A DNA stretch of 64,000 bases, taken from NCBI GenBank assembly GCA_016617855.1, contig JAECUM010003306.1:1-64000 (forward strand), read 5' to 3'. The notes below the pieces were generated by a model. The model worked only from the letters and a program-made list of their open reading frames with translations, did not search any database and was not told where the DNA came from. Positions 1-11,937 of this stretch are shown one piece after another (position 1 is the first letter of the stretch; every line of letters starts with the position of its first letter). The DNA comes from Megalonaias nervosa. Lineage: Eukaryota > Mollusca > Bivalvia > Unionida > Unionidae. A program made the position numbers and the translations under genes.

Positions 1-280
1 CCTGGCGGCAAGATCAACTAATTGTTGAGAAAAGAATGGGTCAGAACTGGCAGCTTGTCGACATAAATGATTAGAAAACAAAGGATTTGTTCAAGCTGGG
101 ACCAAGGGCTTCTGTCGACATGTACGTTTATTTTTTTATCTCGACGTCGACATAAGCATGACAATTTTGGTAGTAATAGTAGACCAAGGGACCGGGACTT
201 TGTGTTTTTGTCGAAATAGGCGGCTTGTCGACATAAGTGATGTCGACATAAGTGGGTAGGACTGTAGTAGCTTTTCATTA
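1..280. repeat. Short degenerate repeat rich in GTCGACATAA
   Basis: The decamer GTCGACATAA or a close variant occurs five times here (near 58, 115, 147, 228 and 242), far more than expected for a GC-containing word in AT-rich DNA. The open frame across it on the - strand has no recognisable domain and looks incidental. It may be the edge of a dispersed element that begins left of the window. Confidence 0.4.
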
Positions 281-1336
281 AATAAAAAAAGACATTTTCA
301 TCTGGAAGTTTGATTTCTTAGGCATAGTTTTGCTTAGCAGTCAAGTTAAAAAGTGTATTAACATATTAAAGACACATATTGGCATCATCAGTAGTAGAAA
401 AAGTTTGAAAATCCATTGTTGACCTTGGGCAATCAGCTTTTGAAAGTCTGGATTCCCATCAAATTTTTATGGTTGCCTGGTAAAGTACTGCATTCATCCC
501 CAAGATTGCTGTAATCAATATGATTTTACAACTTTTGTCATACCTGTTGTTAGTCATAATCACACACAATACTTATAACTCACCGTCAATCCTGCTAATG
601 GAGTATCACACAAGTTTACAAACATTTTCAATCTGAGATCAGCTTTGAAAGATAATTGAACAATATTTTTATTTTAATGGCATCTTGTCGTTCATCACCA
701 TTGTTACAGTTGTTGCCCATCCTTGACCAGAAATGTATCTATATTTTATGTTTATCTGAGTTTACATCATTACTATTCACATTATCATTAATCTCATATA
801 ATTGTTAAGCTAATACTGTTAATCCTGTGTTTGGACTGTCATGAAGATAACTGCTTTCCACATGGGATTTTAGTTAAGCCATTACTGTACATGCCAATAC
901 AGTCTGCAAAAAGAATTGTAATTGGATTTTTATAAAATATGCCATATTCCTGTAATTAAAGCAAGCCAGTAGAAACAGGTCATGTGCTCTACAGCAAGTA
1001 CCCACTCCCATTTCTTGAACAGACCAATAAGAAAAATGCTGTACAAAATTTGAGGCATTCATTGTGGCAGGCCAAAGATGAAAGACACCACTTCAGTATG
1101 TTGATCTGTTGACAGATGAACATTTGCGAGTCTTATTTCTTTAAGGATTAACCCCATGAAGCTGTATAGAAAGTGATTAATTAATCAGGTAATAAATAGC
1201 TGACATATGCGAATTAGTTTGGTTTCTTAGCAGTTAAGAAATACTCACCTTGCTGTTGGTAGTCAGAGAGACAATTTAATCATAAACTTTTTGTCACTGG
1301 AAATATAAAATTCCATTTTAAAACCTTCTTTTTTAG
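281..1336. other. Intronic DNA, no gene seen
   Basis: AT-rich sequence inside the presumed NOL10-like gene, upstream of its penultimate exon. No coding-like frame, RNA gene or clear repeat was recognised. A pyrimidine tract and AG at its right end form the acceptor of the next exon. Confidence 0.4.
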
Positions 1337-1439
1337 GAAATCTTTGGCTGAAAGACTTGAGGATCAGAAAGACACCACTGTGATAAGGGAGCATTTGGGT
1401 TCCATAGGAAATAAGGCGATGACTTTTTCACTGAAAAAA
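1337..1439 (+). CDS. NOL10: NOL10-like nucleolar protein, penultimate coding exon (partial gene)
   Basis: A 103-bp exon is bounded by a T-rich tract plus TTTAG and by a GTAAGG donor. After one base that completes an upstream codon, 34 codons are open. They contain the stretches KSLAERLED and NKAMTFSLKK. This resembles the conserved C-terminal region of NOL10/Enp2, a WD-repeat protein of the nucleolus needed for small-subunit rRNA processing. The exon ends in phase 0, which matches the phase-0 start of the exon at 9334, so the two join in frame without any other exon. The 5' part of the gene, with the WD repeats, is off the left edge. The family call rests on remembered motifs from this short tail; the exon structure is firmer than the name. 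Confidence 0.6.
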
Positions 1440-1699
1440 GTAAGGTCCTTATGTGATGGAAATTACAATTATTTTTAAAAACACTTTGCAGAGTAAGTAC
1501 ATGACGAGTAACAAGTACTGATGTAAAGCCCTGTTAGGAATCAAGGAGTTGGTGTATATCCTAGAAGATCAGGTTGTTGTCTCAGAATTAAGATGAAGGC
1601 ATAACTATGATAGTGGTAGTGTTGTCATTATCATTCAAAACTCTAGGGGGCATTATTGCCATACCTTGAATGTAAAACTGTAAAACTTTAACTTTTTAT

Positions 1700-1888
1700 G
1701 TAGGCAGGCTGGAAATATGATTACAGACATGCAAGCAGGCTAGACATAAAATTCCGTGTATGCAAGTAGACTAGACATAAGATTCCTGAGATGCAAGCAG
1801 GCTAGATGTAAGATTCCCGAGGTGCAAAGCAAGCTAGAGATATTATTCCCGAAATACAGGCAGGCTGGACATATGATTCATTGGATAA
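1700..1888 (+). repeat. 31-bp minisatellite, about 6 copies
   Basis: A unit containing GCAAGCAGGCTAGACATAAG recurs with exact 31-bp spacing (starts near 1731, 1762, 1793, 1824 and 1855), with diverged copies at both ends. Confidence 0.85.
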
Positions 1889-2502
1889 ATTTGTATACTG
1901 TTTACAGTGTGCATTGGAAGGGAGAACTTAAGTTAATGTATCACTGTACATCACTCAAACATAATACATACCAATACATAGGGAGTGCTGACTATTACTA
2001 TCTTTGGTAAAGGTGTATCACCTGATTTACAGGAACTATGATAGCTTGTTGGACACTGTGGCCCATATCCATCACCTATCTGACTGCCACTATACATCAC
2101 ACACAAATTCATATTGTCATAATGTTTTTCAACCATTTTTCATGAAATCTTCAGTATATACTAAAATAATTAACAATAATTCACATGAGATAAATTCCAA
2201 CATAAAATACTTTTGATTATATACCATTTACTATGCAGATGGGTAGGTCATGGTCATTTCTGCTCTGGTGATAGGCCACTTATTAACTTTCAGGATGCCA
2301 TATATCAGTACTAAAGATCTTTCACTTGTGTAGAGAAAATCTTCAATATTCATTCAAATAATATATGTGATCTGCTTAATGATATTCATATAGAATGAAT
2401 CTTAAATGATTTTTGTTAACCAAATTTTCAAACATAACCATACCAGGGCTGAATAAATGATTTCTTTTATTATACATTTTTATGATTATGATTATTATTT
2501 TA

Positions 2503-2503
<1 letters not shown>

Positions 2504-2547
<44 letters not shown>

Positions 2548-2551
2548 ACAA

Positions 2552-2592
<41 letters not shown>
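2504..2592. repeat. (TTA)n microsatellite
   Basis: About 85 bp of TTA/ATT triplets with one short interruption (ACACAATTT). Confidence 0.95.
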
Positions 2593-2594
<2 letters not shown>

Positions 2595-3764
2595 ACAAAT
2601 TTGAGCTGTTATACACTTTGAAAGCAGCAGAGACCAGTAAGCAAATTGTATTTGCCATTTGTAGATCTGTTCACCCTGATATAAGCTTGCTCAAATCCTG
2701 TCCATAATATTAGCCAAAGTTTGTCAAATCAAACAATGGCAGCTGTATCATCAAATGTAAACAGTTTTGAAAAGTTCTACTGCCTTCAAAAAACATCCTG
2801 GTGACCCTCCAGAACATCCTCATGACCCAGGGTTGGGAACCACTGCTCTGATCACCCCCCAACGTCAGGGCCGCAATCATTGGTGCATATCTTCATCTGT
2901 TATTCAGAGCAGAGTGATCATGACAGTACAGTTATTTTAGTTACATGTCAACAGTTTATCATAACATCACTTGAGGGATTAACTTCACTAAAAGATTACG
3001 GCATATGCTTAAATTTAGTAGCAACCCCAGTCATTTTTCTGATATTGAAATAATTGCAAACACTTGATTTCTTCATATAGATCTGTTTAACAGCATGCCA
3101 AAACAGTTTAATTTTTAAAAAATATCTCTATTAGAAAAAAAGTTATGCAACTTTTAAGTTCCAAAATACTTACAAATTTCTAGAATTTGTGTCATATAAA
3201 TGTATTCAGATTATGTGGCAGTCATGGAACTGAAGTAAAATGTTCTTTCCATAACAAATGTTATAAATTTCTTTTTTGTTGAGATTTATTATGAAATTTT
3301 ATATTCTGATTGCATTTTTCCTGCTGAATTCATTGCTCTCATTAAATCTGTTGTCTGACTTCATTTATTAATGAAAAGCATATAAACATTTCACAACTTT
3401 TATGACAGTGAATACAAATGTATCATGTTAGCAATAGTTCATATATATATAAAACAACTTCGAAAACAACAAGAATTGCAATGTTTATTCATAATTGTCA
3501 TTGAAACAATGTTGCAAAACCTAATTTCAAACATACCGTGATGTTAAATAATGTCACTAATTCCTTGTATAGAAGAAAAAAATATCAACAAATGATGAAT
3601 AATTAAAAATAAGATGTTCTGTAAGCAGATATAAAACCAGTATCTATGTACAACCATACCTTTTATATTCCTGTCATGCTTTTATTAAAAATATGCACAT
3701 TTAAATATTTCATACTGCTTTCCAGTTTCAGAGAACTCTTTGATAAACCATTGTTGACCTGGAT

Positions 3765-6700
3765 TTAGGCAATCGGGAATAAACTTGTCAGAATAAACTG
3801 CTTGTCAACAATTTGTTTGTCTACCCTACAAGGCCACTGAAAGTACCCTTCCTTTCTACATGGTGATAAGAACTTAACACATGCTGTTTTATCATCCTTT
3901 ACTTTTTCAACAATACCAGGATACCAGGAGTCCTGATATGCAATTGCCACATACTCATTTTCTCTGAACATGTGGTTTAATCCTTCATAACCTATGTCCT
4001 GAGAATCATCTGCAACTTTGTGCCGATTCTTTTTTTCCCTTTTAAGAGCAGAACCTTTCCTTTTTATGCCTTTCTTTGTGACCATTTCTTTGTGAATTTT
4101 AGACACAACATTTTTTTCATTTAATATGTGGTCTTGTCGCATTTCCTGACCACCTTTTCTTGCCAAAAGCATAATGTTATGATGATTTTCAGGCTTCATT
4201 TCATTTAGCCACTTCATCATGGGAATTCTGTTCAACAACTGTACACTGTACGGTGGTGCATTGATGCACTAGGTTGCCTCCTCTGACTGCTGTCCTGATC
4301 ACCAAAGTGATGCTCACATCCAATATTAGTAATATGCGCAAATTTGTCCTCTGTTCTTCGTTTCACTGATTGTTTCAGCATCAACATGGAACTATCCACC
4401 ATCAAGAAGGTCTGTCAGCTGTTTGTCGATTACTGCAACCATAGCCGAGGCAACAGTCATGATGGTCTTCAACGACAGACCTCTGGTCTCTTCTTTGATT
4501 GAAAACAGACAGTCAGCTAACCTTTGATGATGATTGACCTTTACAATATCCAAGGGGTTGTTTGGTGACCAATGTTCATTTTGGTTCAGAAGATGAGTGG
4601 GTGTTTCCATACACTGTTCTAAGAATTGTTTCATTTCCAGAATATGTGGGGAAAGGTCCAGATATATTACTTTGCCTGTGGTGAGATTCCAGTATGGTCC
4701 TGTCAGCTTCATGAAGAATAGACAAAGCACTGTAAAAATGTACTGACCATGTCAGACTTTAGATCTGTTAATACAGATTTTAGTTTCAGATTGGGATTGT
4801 CCACTGTCTCAATAACTTTTATGAAGTTCTGTCTATGGATAAATACTTCAGCTGAAGTTTCAAATACTGCATTGAACCTGTTGTCTCAGTAATTTCCTAT
4901 TACCAGCTTCATACCATTTGCCATGCAATGTGCATCCCACCTGTCCCATATTCTATTGTGATCACCAGCTGACTCAAACACTGCTGATGTGTATGAACAA
5001 CCCGCTCAATGACAGTTTCTTTTTCACTCCAACACTGGAACACTGGTAGAGCATCATGTCCAACAGGTCCCACTGAATCAGCTAGTTCGGTTTCTAATTT
5101 TTTCATGCCGGGTTTGATGTAGCTATGAAAGCCAAGAAGCACATGAACCATACAGTAGAAATGATGAACAATACCTTTGTCCCCTTCAAAGTCTTTCAGA
5201 ACATCATCACGCCATTCATCTAACAACTTGTTGGCCAATTTTTCATTGCTGGCTCAATCACTCATTGTGTAAGACAATTTCTCTAAAGACCAGGCCACAA
5301 ATGTTGCTTCATCTTCTGTTTCTTCCTCGACTAAGTTTGCATGAAGTTTACCGAGCTCATTTAGGTGGTTCTTCATAACATTACTTATGGAAATATCATT
5401 CTCTTTATAAACTCTGTCAAACCCTAAACTGATCACATCACCACTGTCAAATGTCACAGAAGTGTCTACAATTTTCTGCTTTTTCTGTGTTGTGCCATCC
5501 CTAAGTCATAGTTTTCAGCTTTATCGAGTTTTTCAGAAATAAATGCTTTTGCTATGTAATGTCCTGCATCGACTATTGCTTGAGTGGTTGTTGGGTTGGG
5601 CAAATCTGATCTGTCTAAACTTTTTCCTAATATATGTCGTAACACAGACTGAATTACTGGAGATACTTTCTCAACAGCAACTTCTAACCCAACCAGTTCA
5701 ATCACACAAAGACAAACCTCGCAGCTATAGCTTCCATCTTCGTTTTTGGTCTTTATATTTTCATTTATAATTTTATCAACATCTTCAAGTTCTGCTACTT
5801 TGTTTCATTGTCTATTATTTGAGATCTAATCATTTCACAGTTTTGTCACATTTCATATTACTTCTTTCAGCATCATCTGGTACTAAAGAGTGTCTTTGTT
5901 TTAATTTCAAGCGGAGAGTTTTAATTTTAGTTCTTAAATAACTGTTGCATTTCTGAAGGGACAAGATCTCACTTTCTATTTTCAGAAATAACTTGCACTT
6001 CCTCTGTCAATACAGTAATTTTGTCAGTTGCTTCTTATTAGTCACAATTTCATGCTTTAGTTTACTTTCTTTCAATTTTTCAGTCGTCCTCTTTATTTGG
6101 CTCTCTTGCCTGCTAATTGTTTCAGGTCATGCAATGCATGCAAGTATTTCTTTGAGGTCTCATCTCTTTTATTTACACTCTACACAGAATAGTGACCAAT
6201 CCTGTTTTTAACGTTTTCTAACTTTTCAGTATTTTTGGCAATTTTCTTCTTAAGTTTTTGGCATTGTTTCAACTGTTTCTTATTTGAATACTTAAGTAAG
6301 TTAGTTTCTTTTTAAAATCAGAGTTTCATCTTCATCATCATCATCATCATTGTCATCACTATCAACAAGATTACAACTTGCCTGAACAACAGTGGGATTT
6401 TTCTTACTGCAAAAATTATTTTCGCTTAAATTTTCATTTCCCATCTGCTGAGTAGTTTCCTTTGGAACTGCTTCATCACAAAACACTGTTCAGTTTTTTA
6501 GTGGTCAAATATGGGCTGAATGTGGCACTCATTAGCTCCTTACAATTTTAAACCTAGAAACTTTCTTTTTTCTGTTTACATACTCTGCTAACTTTTGTTT
6601 TAAGAGATTTCACATTCACACATTCAAAGTTGGAGTTCAACTTTGAAATAATATTTAACAAGGCATATGAGTTTTTGCCATGGTGTTCAGTGTATGAATT

Positions 6701-6817
6701 TATTTCAAGTACAAGTCCATTTGTTAGTTTGTGAATAGGATTCAAGTTGGTTTCATCTTCTAAATCCTGTGATATTATATTTAGCTCCTTGCAGAATGGA
6801 CCAGGGAATGCAGCCAT
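3765..6817 (-). pseudogene. Broken transposase-like gene of an unnamed multicopy family
   Basis: A run of - strand open blocks reads in one direction from an ATG at 6817 to a stop at 3765, broken by stops and frameshifts (blocks about 6817-6554, 6486-6301, 5760-5254, 5238-4909, 4730-4392 and 4238-3765). In order they show an N-terminal segment, an acidic D/E run (6340-6320), a Lys-rich coiled-coil-like part, and a conserved core with SVGPVGHDALPVFQ and RASNEKLANKLLDEWRDDV. A later segment has the motif TGPYWN, and a basic tail precedes a small C-terminal domain with WYPGIVEKV and FQWP. I recall this architecture from many uncharacterised, high-copy proteins in marine invertebrate and fish genomes and infer transposon origin. 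I cannot name the superfamily, and no terminal inverted repeats were found. It lies antisense inside the last NOL10-like intron. It is clearly non-functional as it stands. Confidence 0.6.
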
Positions 6818-8415
6818 CTTTCACTTAGAACTAACATTTCAATATCATATACCTGAAAAATATTTTATCACTTTCAGACTTTGTATTTTTTTTGTTTTGT
6901 ATTTTGAAAACATTATTGATCCTATAAAATGTTATCAATGCATTGGGAATTTAAGAACCCACTTTAAGTGTGCGTGTAGTTAATTTGCTATGCTCATCAA
7001 AGTAAAAAAAAAAAAAAAAAAATTCATACCAAAACTTTGCATTTGTCTGATAGTGATGCGATTTTTTTTATCATTATTTCATCAGACAATGTCCCATTAC
7101 AAAATTTAAACAAATGCAATAACATAATGAATACAAGGTTGAACATATTTTAAAACCGATTACCGTTTGTCAGTTCAGATATTTACAGCATTGACAACTT
7201 GAGCCTCTTTATAGTGGACGAAATTCTACACTTTGCGTGTTCATTTTGTGATTGTATACTGTCTAAACCGTACAACAAGCATTAATACAATAAAAACTAT
7301 AAAAAAAATCATCTTACCATGTTCTTCTGGCACACCAATTTGTACGAATTTAATAATAAGTTTAGTTTTGGAACATCAGTTTTGGAAAAGTTGACACCGT
7401 TATCAGCTGTTAGAAAATTCAAATATGGCGGACCATGTCGACATGGGGAGATTCAAAAGTTTTACAAATTCGATGCTCGTTGCAGTTGGTTTATAAACGT
7501 TTCCAATATATAAATTTGGTAGCAAAATAAAGCTTGGAATATGCCAATTTTGATGATATATAATGCATTTATTTAAATTGCCAAACTTTTGGTCAAATCT
7601 GTGTAAAGTTTGAGGGATTATTTCTTTGTGTAGGAATATCACAGGAACGTGCTACAACCTGCTGACCGAATTGTTTACATCTCCTCTGATTGGATTGAAA
7701 ATTTCATGAATATCCATGAAATTTTAATAACCCGCATTTTGTAACAAAGAAGAGAGGTGTCACATGACCCTGGCATAATCAGTGCTCATTTCCAATGACG
7801 CGTGAAATCTGTTACTTTCAATAATTATAAAGTAATAATTCCATTAATATAGCATCAGATATAAAAAGAAAACATGCCCATTATTGATAATTTTATTAGC
7901 TTTTACAATATATAAAATGTATTGCAATCAAATGACATTGATGCTGCAATGAAAATTCTACACTTGGTCAACAGTTTCATCAGATTTCCAGGTAAACTGA
8001 CATCTTGTCCATGTTAGACTGGGGTTGCTAAATTTAGTTAAGTACAGCATTCTCAAGCACTTGGATTATAGAATTGAGTCTAAAAAATAGATAGAACTCT
8101 GGTCATGCATCTTTGTGGACAAAATTTGACCAATGAAATCAATAATTTGAACCATAGTCCATATTTTTGTGAATATTTCAGAATAAAATTATGATGAAAT
8201 CCTAACTGTTAACAGTTCTTCATTTGGAGTTTTAATTTCTTAAAATACTCTACTGATTAAATTGGGGATACAATGCTTTATTTATTTTCATTATTTGTGT
8301 TCTGCTTTGATGAATTTTTGCTGTACCATCACAAATGTGGTATAGTTTTACTCTTGTTGTTCCACCTGGACCCAGGTGAAATTTTGGCTTTGGTCAGTAT
8401 ACAGGTGGGGCATTC
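6818..8415. other. Intronic DNA between two transposon remnants
   Basis: AT-rich sequence with a poly(A) run at about 7004-7021. Short open frames at 7319-7513 (+) and 7403-7642 (-) overlap each other and show no domain. No gene is supported. Confidence 0.4.
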
Positions 8416-9246
8416 ATAGCTGCCAGCCCTCACGATTTTGGTATGAATTTCACGACTTTTTCAGTGATTCATGGATTCACGCCACATTAAAATAAGTTGC
8501 GAATTCCCCAATTCTCAATTATTTTAAAACTTTAATAAAATAACCGATTTCCAGTTAAGTGCTAGTTGTGGTATCTGCAGTTGCCAAAACAGTCCAGTAT
8601 TGCTGGTCGCGATGTTAGAAGAACTATAGCCGACTGATACAGTTGGCCCGGTAGCAAGCATTTTAGCGTATTTTAATCTATATGTATAATAGTAGTTTTA
8701 CAAACACTTTTGAGAGAAACTGGGGTCTAACTGGAATTTTGCTCCGTGCATGTGCCGCCAACACTGATTTGAATTACCGATTGGTATCGATATTGAAATT
8801 GTCTTCACCACCAAGGAAAAAGAAATGTATTGCACAAAAAGTGAAGTTAAGTTTGGAATATACCAAATATTGGCCATGCATTCAGCCAGCAAACATTTTT
8901 GCACACATTGTGCCACAAATTTTAGCATTGGGCATGGTGGCAGAGATGATGTGAGGAAGCACATTGGTAGCAAAAAGCACATAGAGGTTAGGAAAATTAA
9001 GAACTCCAGCAGATTTCAGCTCTGGAATATTTTAAGCCATCGACGGAAGACCTGAAAGCTACCAACGCTGAAACATTGTGAGTTTTCTTGTTGAATACAA
9101 TCTACCTTTATCAGCTGGATCCCATGCTAAACATTTGTTCTGACAAATATTCCCGGACTCGAAGATCGTGTCACGAATTCATGTCAACATTCACTAATTT
9201 TTATCCCTATTTTCACTAATTGTGAGTCTGGAGGGTTGGCAGCTAT
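8416..9246 (+). mobile_element. hAT-type DNA transposon remnant, 831 bp
   Basis: The left end ATAGCTGCCAGCCCTC matches the inverted right end ATAGCTGCCAACCCTC (15 of 16). The element is flanked by an 8-bp direct repeat, GGGCATTC at 8408-8415 and GGGCATTT at 9247-9254. An 8-bp target duplication is the hallmark of the hAT superfamily. Inside is a decayed zinc-finger coding segment but no catalytic domain, so the copy is non-autonomous. It sits about 90 bp before the last NOL10-like exon. Confidence 0.75.
8815..9055 (+). pseudogene. BED/C2H2-like zinc-finger fragment of a hAT transposase
   Basis: The + frame from about 8825 reads CTHCATNFSIGHGGRDDV followed by RKHIGSKKH. The spacing Cys-x2-Cys ... 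His-x(5-6)-His with FSIGHGG is what I remember from the N-terminal DNA-binding finger of a hAT transposase group. A related frame just upstream (8682-8954) is offset, consistent with a frameshift near 8890. The frame stops at 9053-9055, and the RNase H-like catalytic core is missing. Confidence 0.5.
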
Positions 9247-9333
9247 GGGCATTTGTGTTCCTTGTACAAATTATATTTTTAAATATCTGGAACAGCTTTC
9301 GATTCAATACATATGACCATTTCTTCTTGGCAG

Positions 9334-9471
9334 AGTACAAAGCAGGATCAGACTGAGCAAGAAACAAGGGAGCATCACATGGAGAGGAAGAAAATCAGGC
9401 GTTCTGCTGGTGAAATAACAAAGACTTTTAAAAGCAATACAAAATTCTGGAGAGGAAAGAGAGGAAAATGA
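9334..9471 (+). CDS. NOL10: NOL10-like nucleolar protein, last coding exon
   Basis: The exon follows a TTCTTCTTGGCAG acceptor and starts in phase 0, matching the exon at 1337-1439. It reads 45 codons to a TGA at 9469-9471. The product is a very basic tail with HHMERKKIRRSAG and a terminal FWRGKRGK. A His/Glu/Arg run followed by RRSAG near the C-terminus is the part of NOL10/Enp2 proteins I remember best, and the basic end fits a nucleolar protein that binds pre-ribosomes. The gene is transcribed towards, and ends about 5.3 kb from, the 3' end of the oppositely oriented acyltransferase gene. Confidence in the reading frame is high; the family name is moderately sure. Confidence 0.62.
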   Translation, partial: STKQDQTEQETREHHMERKKIRRSAGEITKTFKSNTKFWRGKRGK

Positions 9472-10690
9472 CATCCAATGAGAAATTAAGTAAATTTAGC
9501 TTGAAAAGAATACAAAGCTCAGCTATTCTGAACCTGTGCGTGTATCGTGTAGCTCTCTAAAGAGCAGAACAGATCCATCAAACTTTAAAAGATGTTTGAA
9601 TTGAAATGCCTCCACAAGTTTTCTACCAAGAACAGCATATAGAACTTATCCATTGTATCCCCACTGAAACATGTTCTTATCTGTATGAACGACAGACTTA
9701 TTGTTTAAAAGATAAATTCAGAAATTCACATATGATTTTCTCATAAATTATTTGTATCCAAGCATTTTCGTTAAACAGGTATTAGCCTGTGCAGGATAGA
9801 TTGGAACTCATGTTCATTTATGTACCATTGATTTTATTTCTTATTAAAAAAGAAAAACCTTATTAATGACATAAGAACAAAGGAGAAGTTTGCAATTTAA
9901 GAAATTTGATCTTTATAGCATATGTCGATAAAGTTCAGTTCAGTGTTTAATCATTTGTTTTAGACACATGATTATAAAATGTTTCCAGCTAAAACATAAG
10001 CCAGTTTTTAAGGTTTTATAAGATTGTGTAATTTGTAAATCAGTCGAGCATTCTTTAAATGACCGAAAACATGAGAAAAAGGAATGCAAAAGCAAGGGAA
10101 ATAACTCATTTGTCCTATACATATGGAAAATGATACAAGTTATTTGTAACTGATCATTGACGCAAGGTAAATAAAAATTTCTCTTAATGACCTAAAATGG
10201 GCAATGCTGTCAGTTGTTAACAATACATGACTAGTCAGTGAATTATTTTGTTGACTTTTATGTATGATTAAAATTCACAAAAAAAGACTCCATGAAACTG
10301 TGTTCAGACATCTTTATTTTCATATACCCAAAGGCTTCAGTCTACATTGTGAAAATCATTTGTCAGTTGGTATTCCAGTATTCTAACATTGTCTTCTAGT
10401 GCTCTTTGGCCTTGGCATGAAAATCTCACAACAGTCTGAACTTTTCTAAGAAAGTACTTTACTGCAATTTGCATAGAATGGTAGAATTGAAAAATATCTC
10501 TTTGATACATAATAATTTTTAAAAAAATCTCACGAATTATCAATTTTAAAAATGTATACCACTTACAAGAACAACAACTCCTAAAATAAATGATCATGGC
10601 ATAATTACTCCTAAATAGCACCACTGTAAAATACATTATAAAATTGGAATCGCAACTGCGATAGTGAAAATAATGTAATGCATCTTGGTA
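9472..10690. other. Probable 3' UTR and intergenic DNA
   Basis: This follows the NOL10-like stop. An AATAAA lies at 10170-10175, about 0.7 kb downstream of the stop, and is a reasonable poly(A) signal candidate. No other gene is visible; the - strand frames at 9940-10122 and 10337-10693 lack domain character. Confidence 0.35.
10170..10175 (+). terminator. Candidate poly(A) signal for the NOL10-like gene
   Basis: Canonical AATAAA on the + strand, about 700 nt after the stop codon. Other signals cannot be excluded. Confidence 0.3.
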
Positions 10691-11460
10691 CAAGATGACC
10701 CCTTTTATAAGGCAGGTAGGGTCATGGATCCCAGTACATTATTTAATGGTAATGTATCAAATACCTCAATATAAGGTGACATCACCTATAACATGACCCA
10801 CTTGTATGGCTCACATGAACAGCATTGTTCTAAGGCAATACCTTATATTGGAACCCTATTTATCAAAACCCATCATGGGAAACACAAAATAACTTTTGGA
10901 TAAATGGGAGTTTTGATGAACAATAGATAACAGTTTATACAAAATTCTAACTTTGATAAACAATAATTATTATACAACTTTTGAAGCATAGATAAACAAG
11001 GTATTATTAAAACTGCAATGTATAACAAGTGATGAAGAAAGAAAATGAATTTTTAAAAATAGTCCATCATCCACTGTGCTGTCCAATTTCCCCAAAATCT
11101 TGACCTTTTGTATCCTGCTCTTTATCAAAACCCATCATGAGAAACCCAAAAATTGATTTTGATAAATGAGAGTTTTGATGAACAACAGACACTGGGTTAT
11201 GTCAAAATCTAACTTGGATAAAACTATAATAATCATGATAAAATATTTGAGGCTTGGATAAATGAAGTATTCTTAAAATGACAATCTACCACAAAAATAA
11301 AACAATAATCATGATAAAATATTTGAGACTTAGATAAAGGGGGTATTAAAATGACTATCACAAAAAACCCCAATAATAATTATGATACAATATTTGAGGC
11401 TTGGATAATTGAGGTATTCTTAAAATAACAATGTACAACAAGTGGTAGAAAAAGAAAAAA
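10690..11460. repeat. Dispersed-repeat fragment and local AT-rich tandem duplications
   Basis: Positions 10750-10815 resemble part of a dispersed repeat also seen near 48680 (words like TCAATATAA, GTGAC and CCACTTGTATGGC). From about 10860 to 11460, blocks with GATAAA-ATATTTGAGGCTTGGATAA and AAAACCCATCATG recur two to four times, showing diverged tandem duplication. No gene is visible. Confidence 0.5.
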
Positions 11461-11937
11461 ACATTTTAAAAAATACTCCATCCTCCACATTGTTGCATCT
11501 TGAGCACAGCATCAATTGTTTTTCTGTCCCTGTAAATTTTTACCCTGTGCACCCCGCTGCGGTTGATTTTTGCAAAGGGAAAAAATGAAGAAATATGCAT
11601 AAAACTTTTCTTTAGGGAACATCCATTCATGTTTGTGTTGATGCTAGCAATGGCCAAAAGGTGATACAAACTGCATGATAGCAATGAATATCCATTCTAA
11701 GACCAGGCTTGTGAATGTCAGCCAAGTTGCAATATAAAGTCTTTGACGGCTGCTAGTGTAATGTATTTTTGAGGTTAAAGTCTCAATTATGGCAAGGAAG
11801 ATTTCATTTATTTTGAGATTGAAATAGAGACTAAATTATGTGAATGTACAAAATGCCATTTAATTATTGATTTATTAATTTAAAAAAGAAAAGTTATTAA
11901 GAAAACATAAGTATTTATTATACTAAATGCTTGTACA
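11461..11937. other. Intergenic DNA, nothing recognised
   Basis: AT-rich non-coding sequence between the local duplications and the first satellite-like array. The - strand frame at 11466-11684 shows no family signature. Confidence 0.3.

Larger units (their letters stand above)
1440..3764. other. First part of the last NOL10-like intron, no gene seen
   Basis: Non-coding AT-rich DNA. Apart from the 31-bp minisatellite and the TTA microsatellite annotated separately, no gene or complete mobile element could be supported here. Open frames near 1756-2216 cross the minisatellite and lack domain character. Confidence 0.4.
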
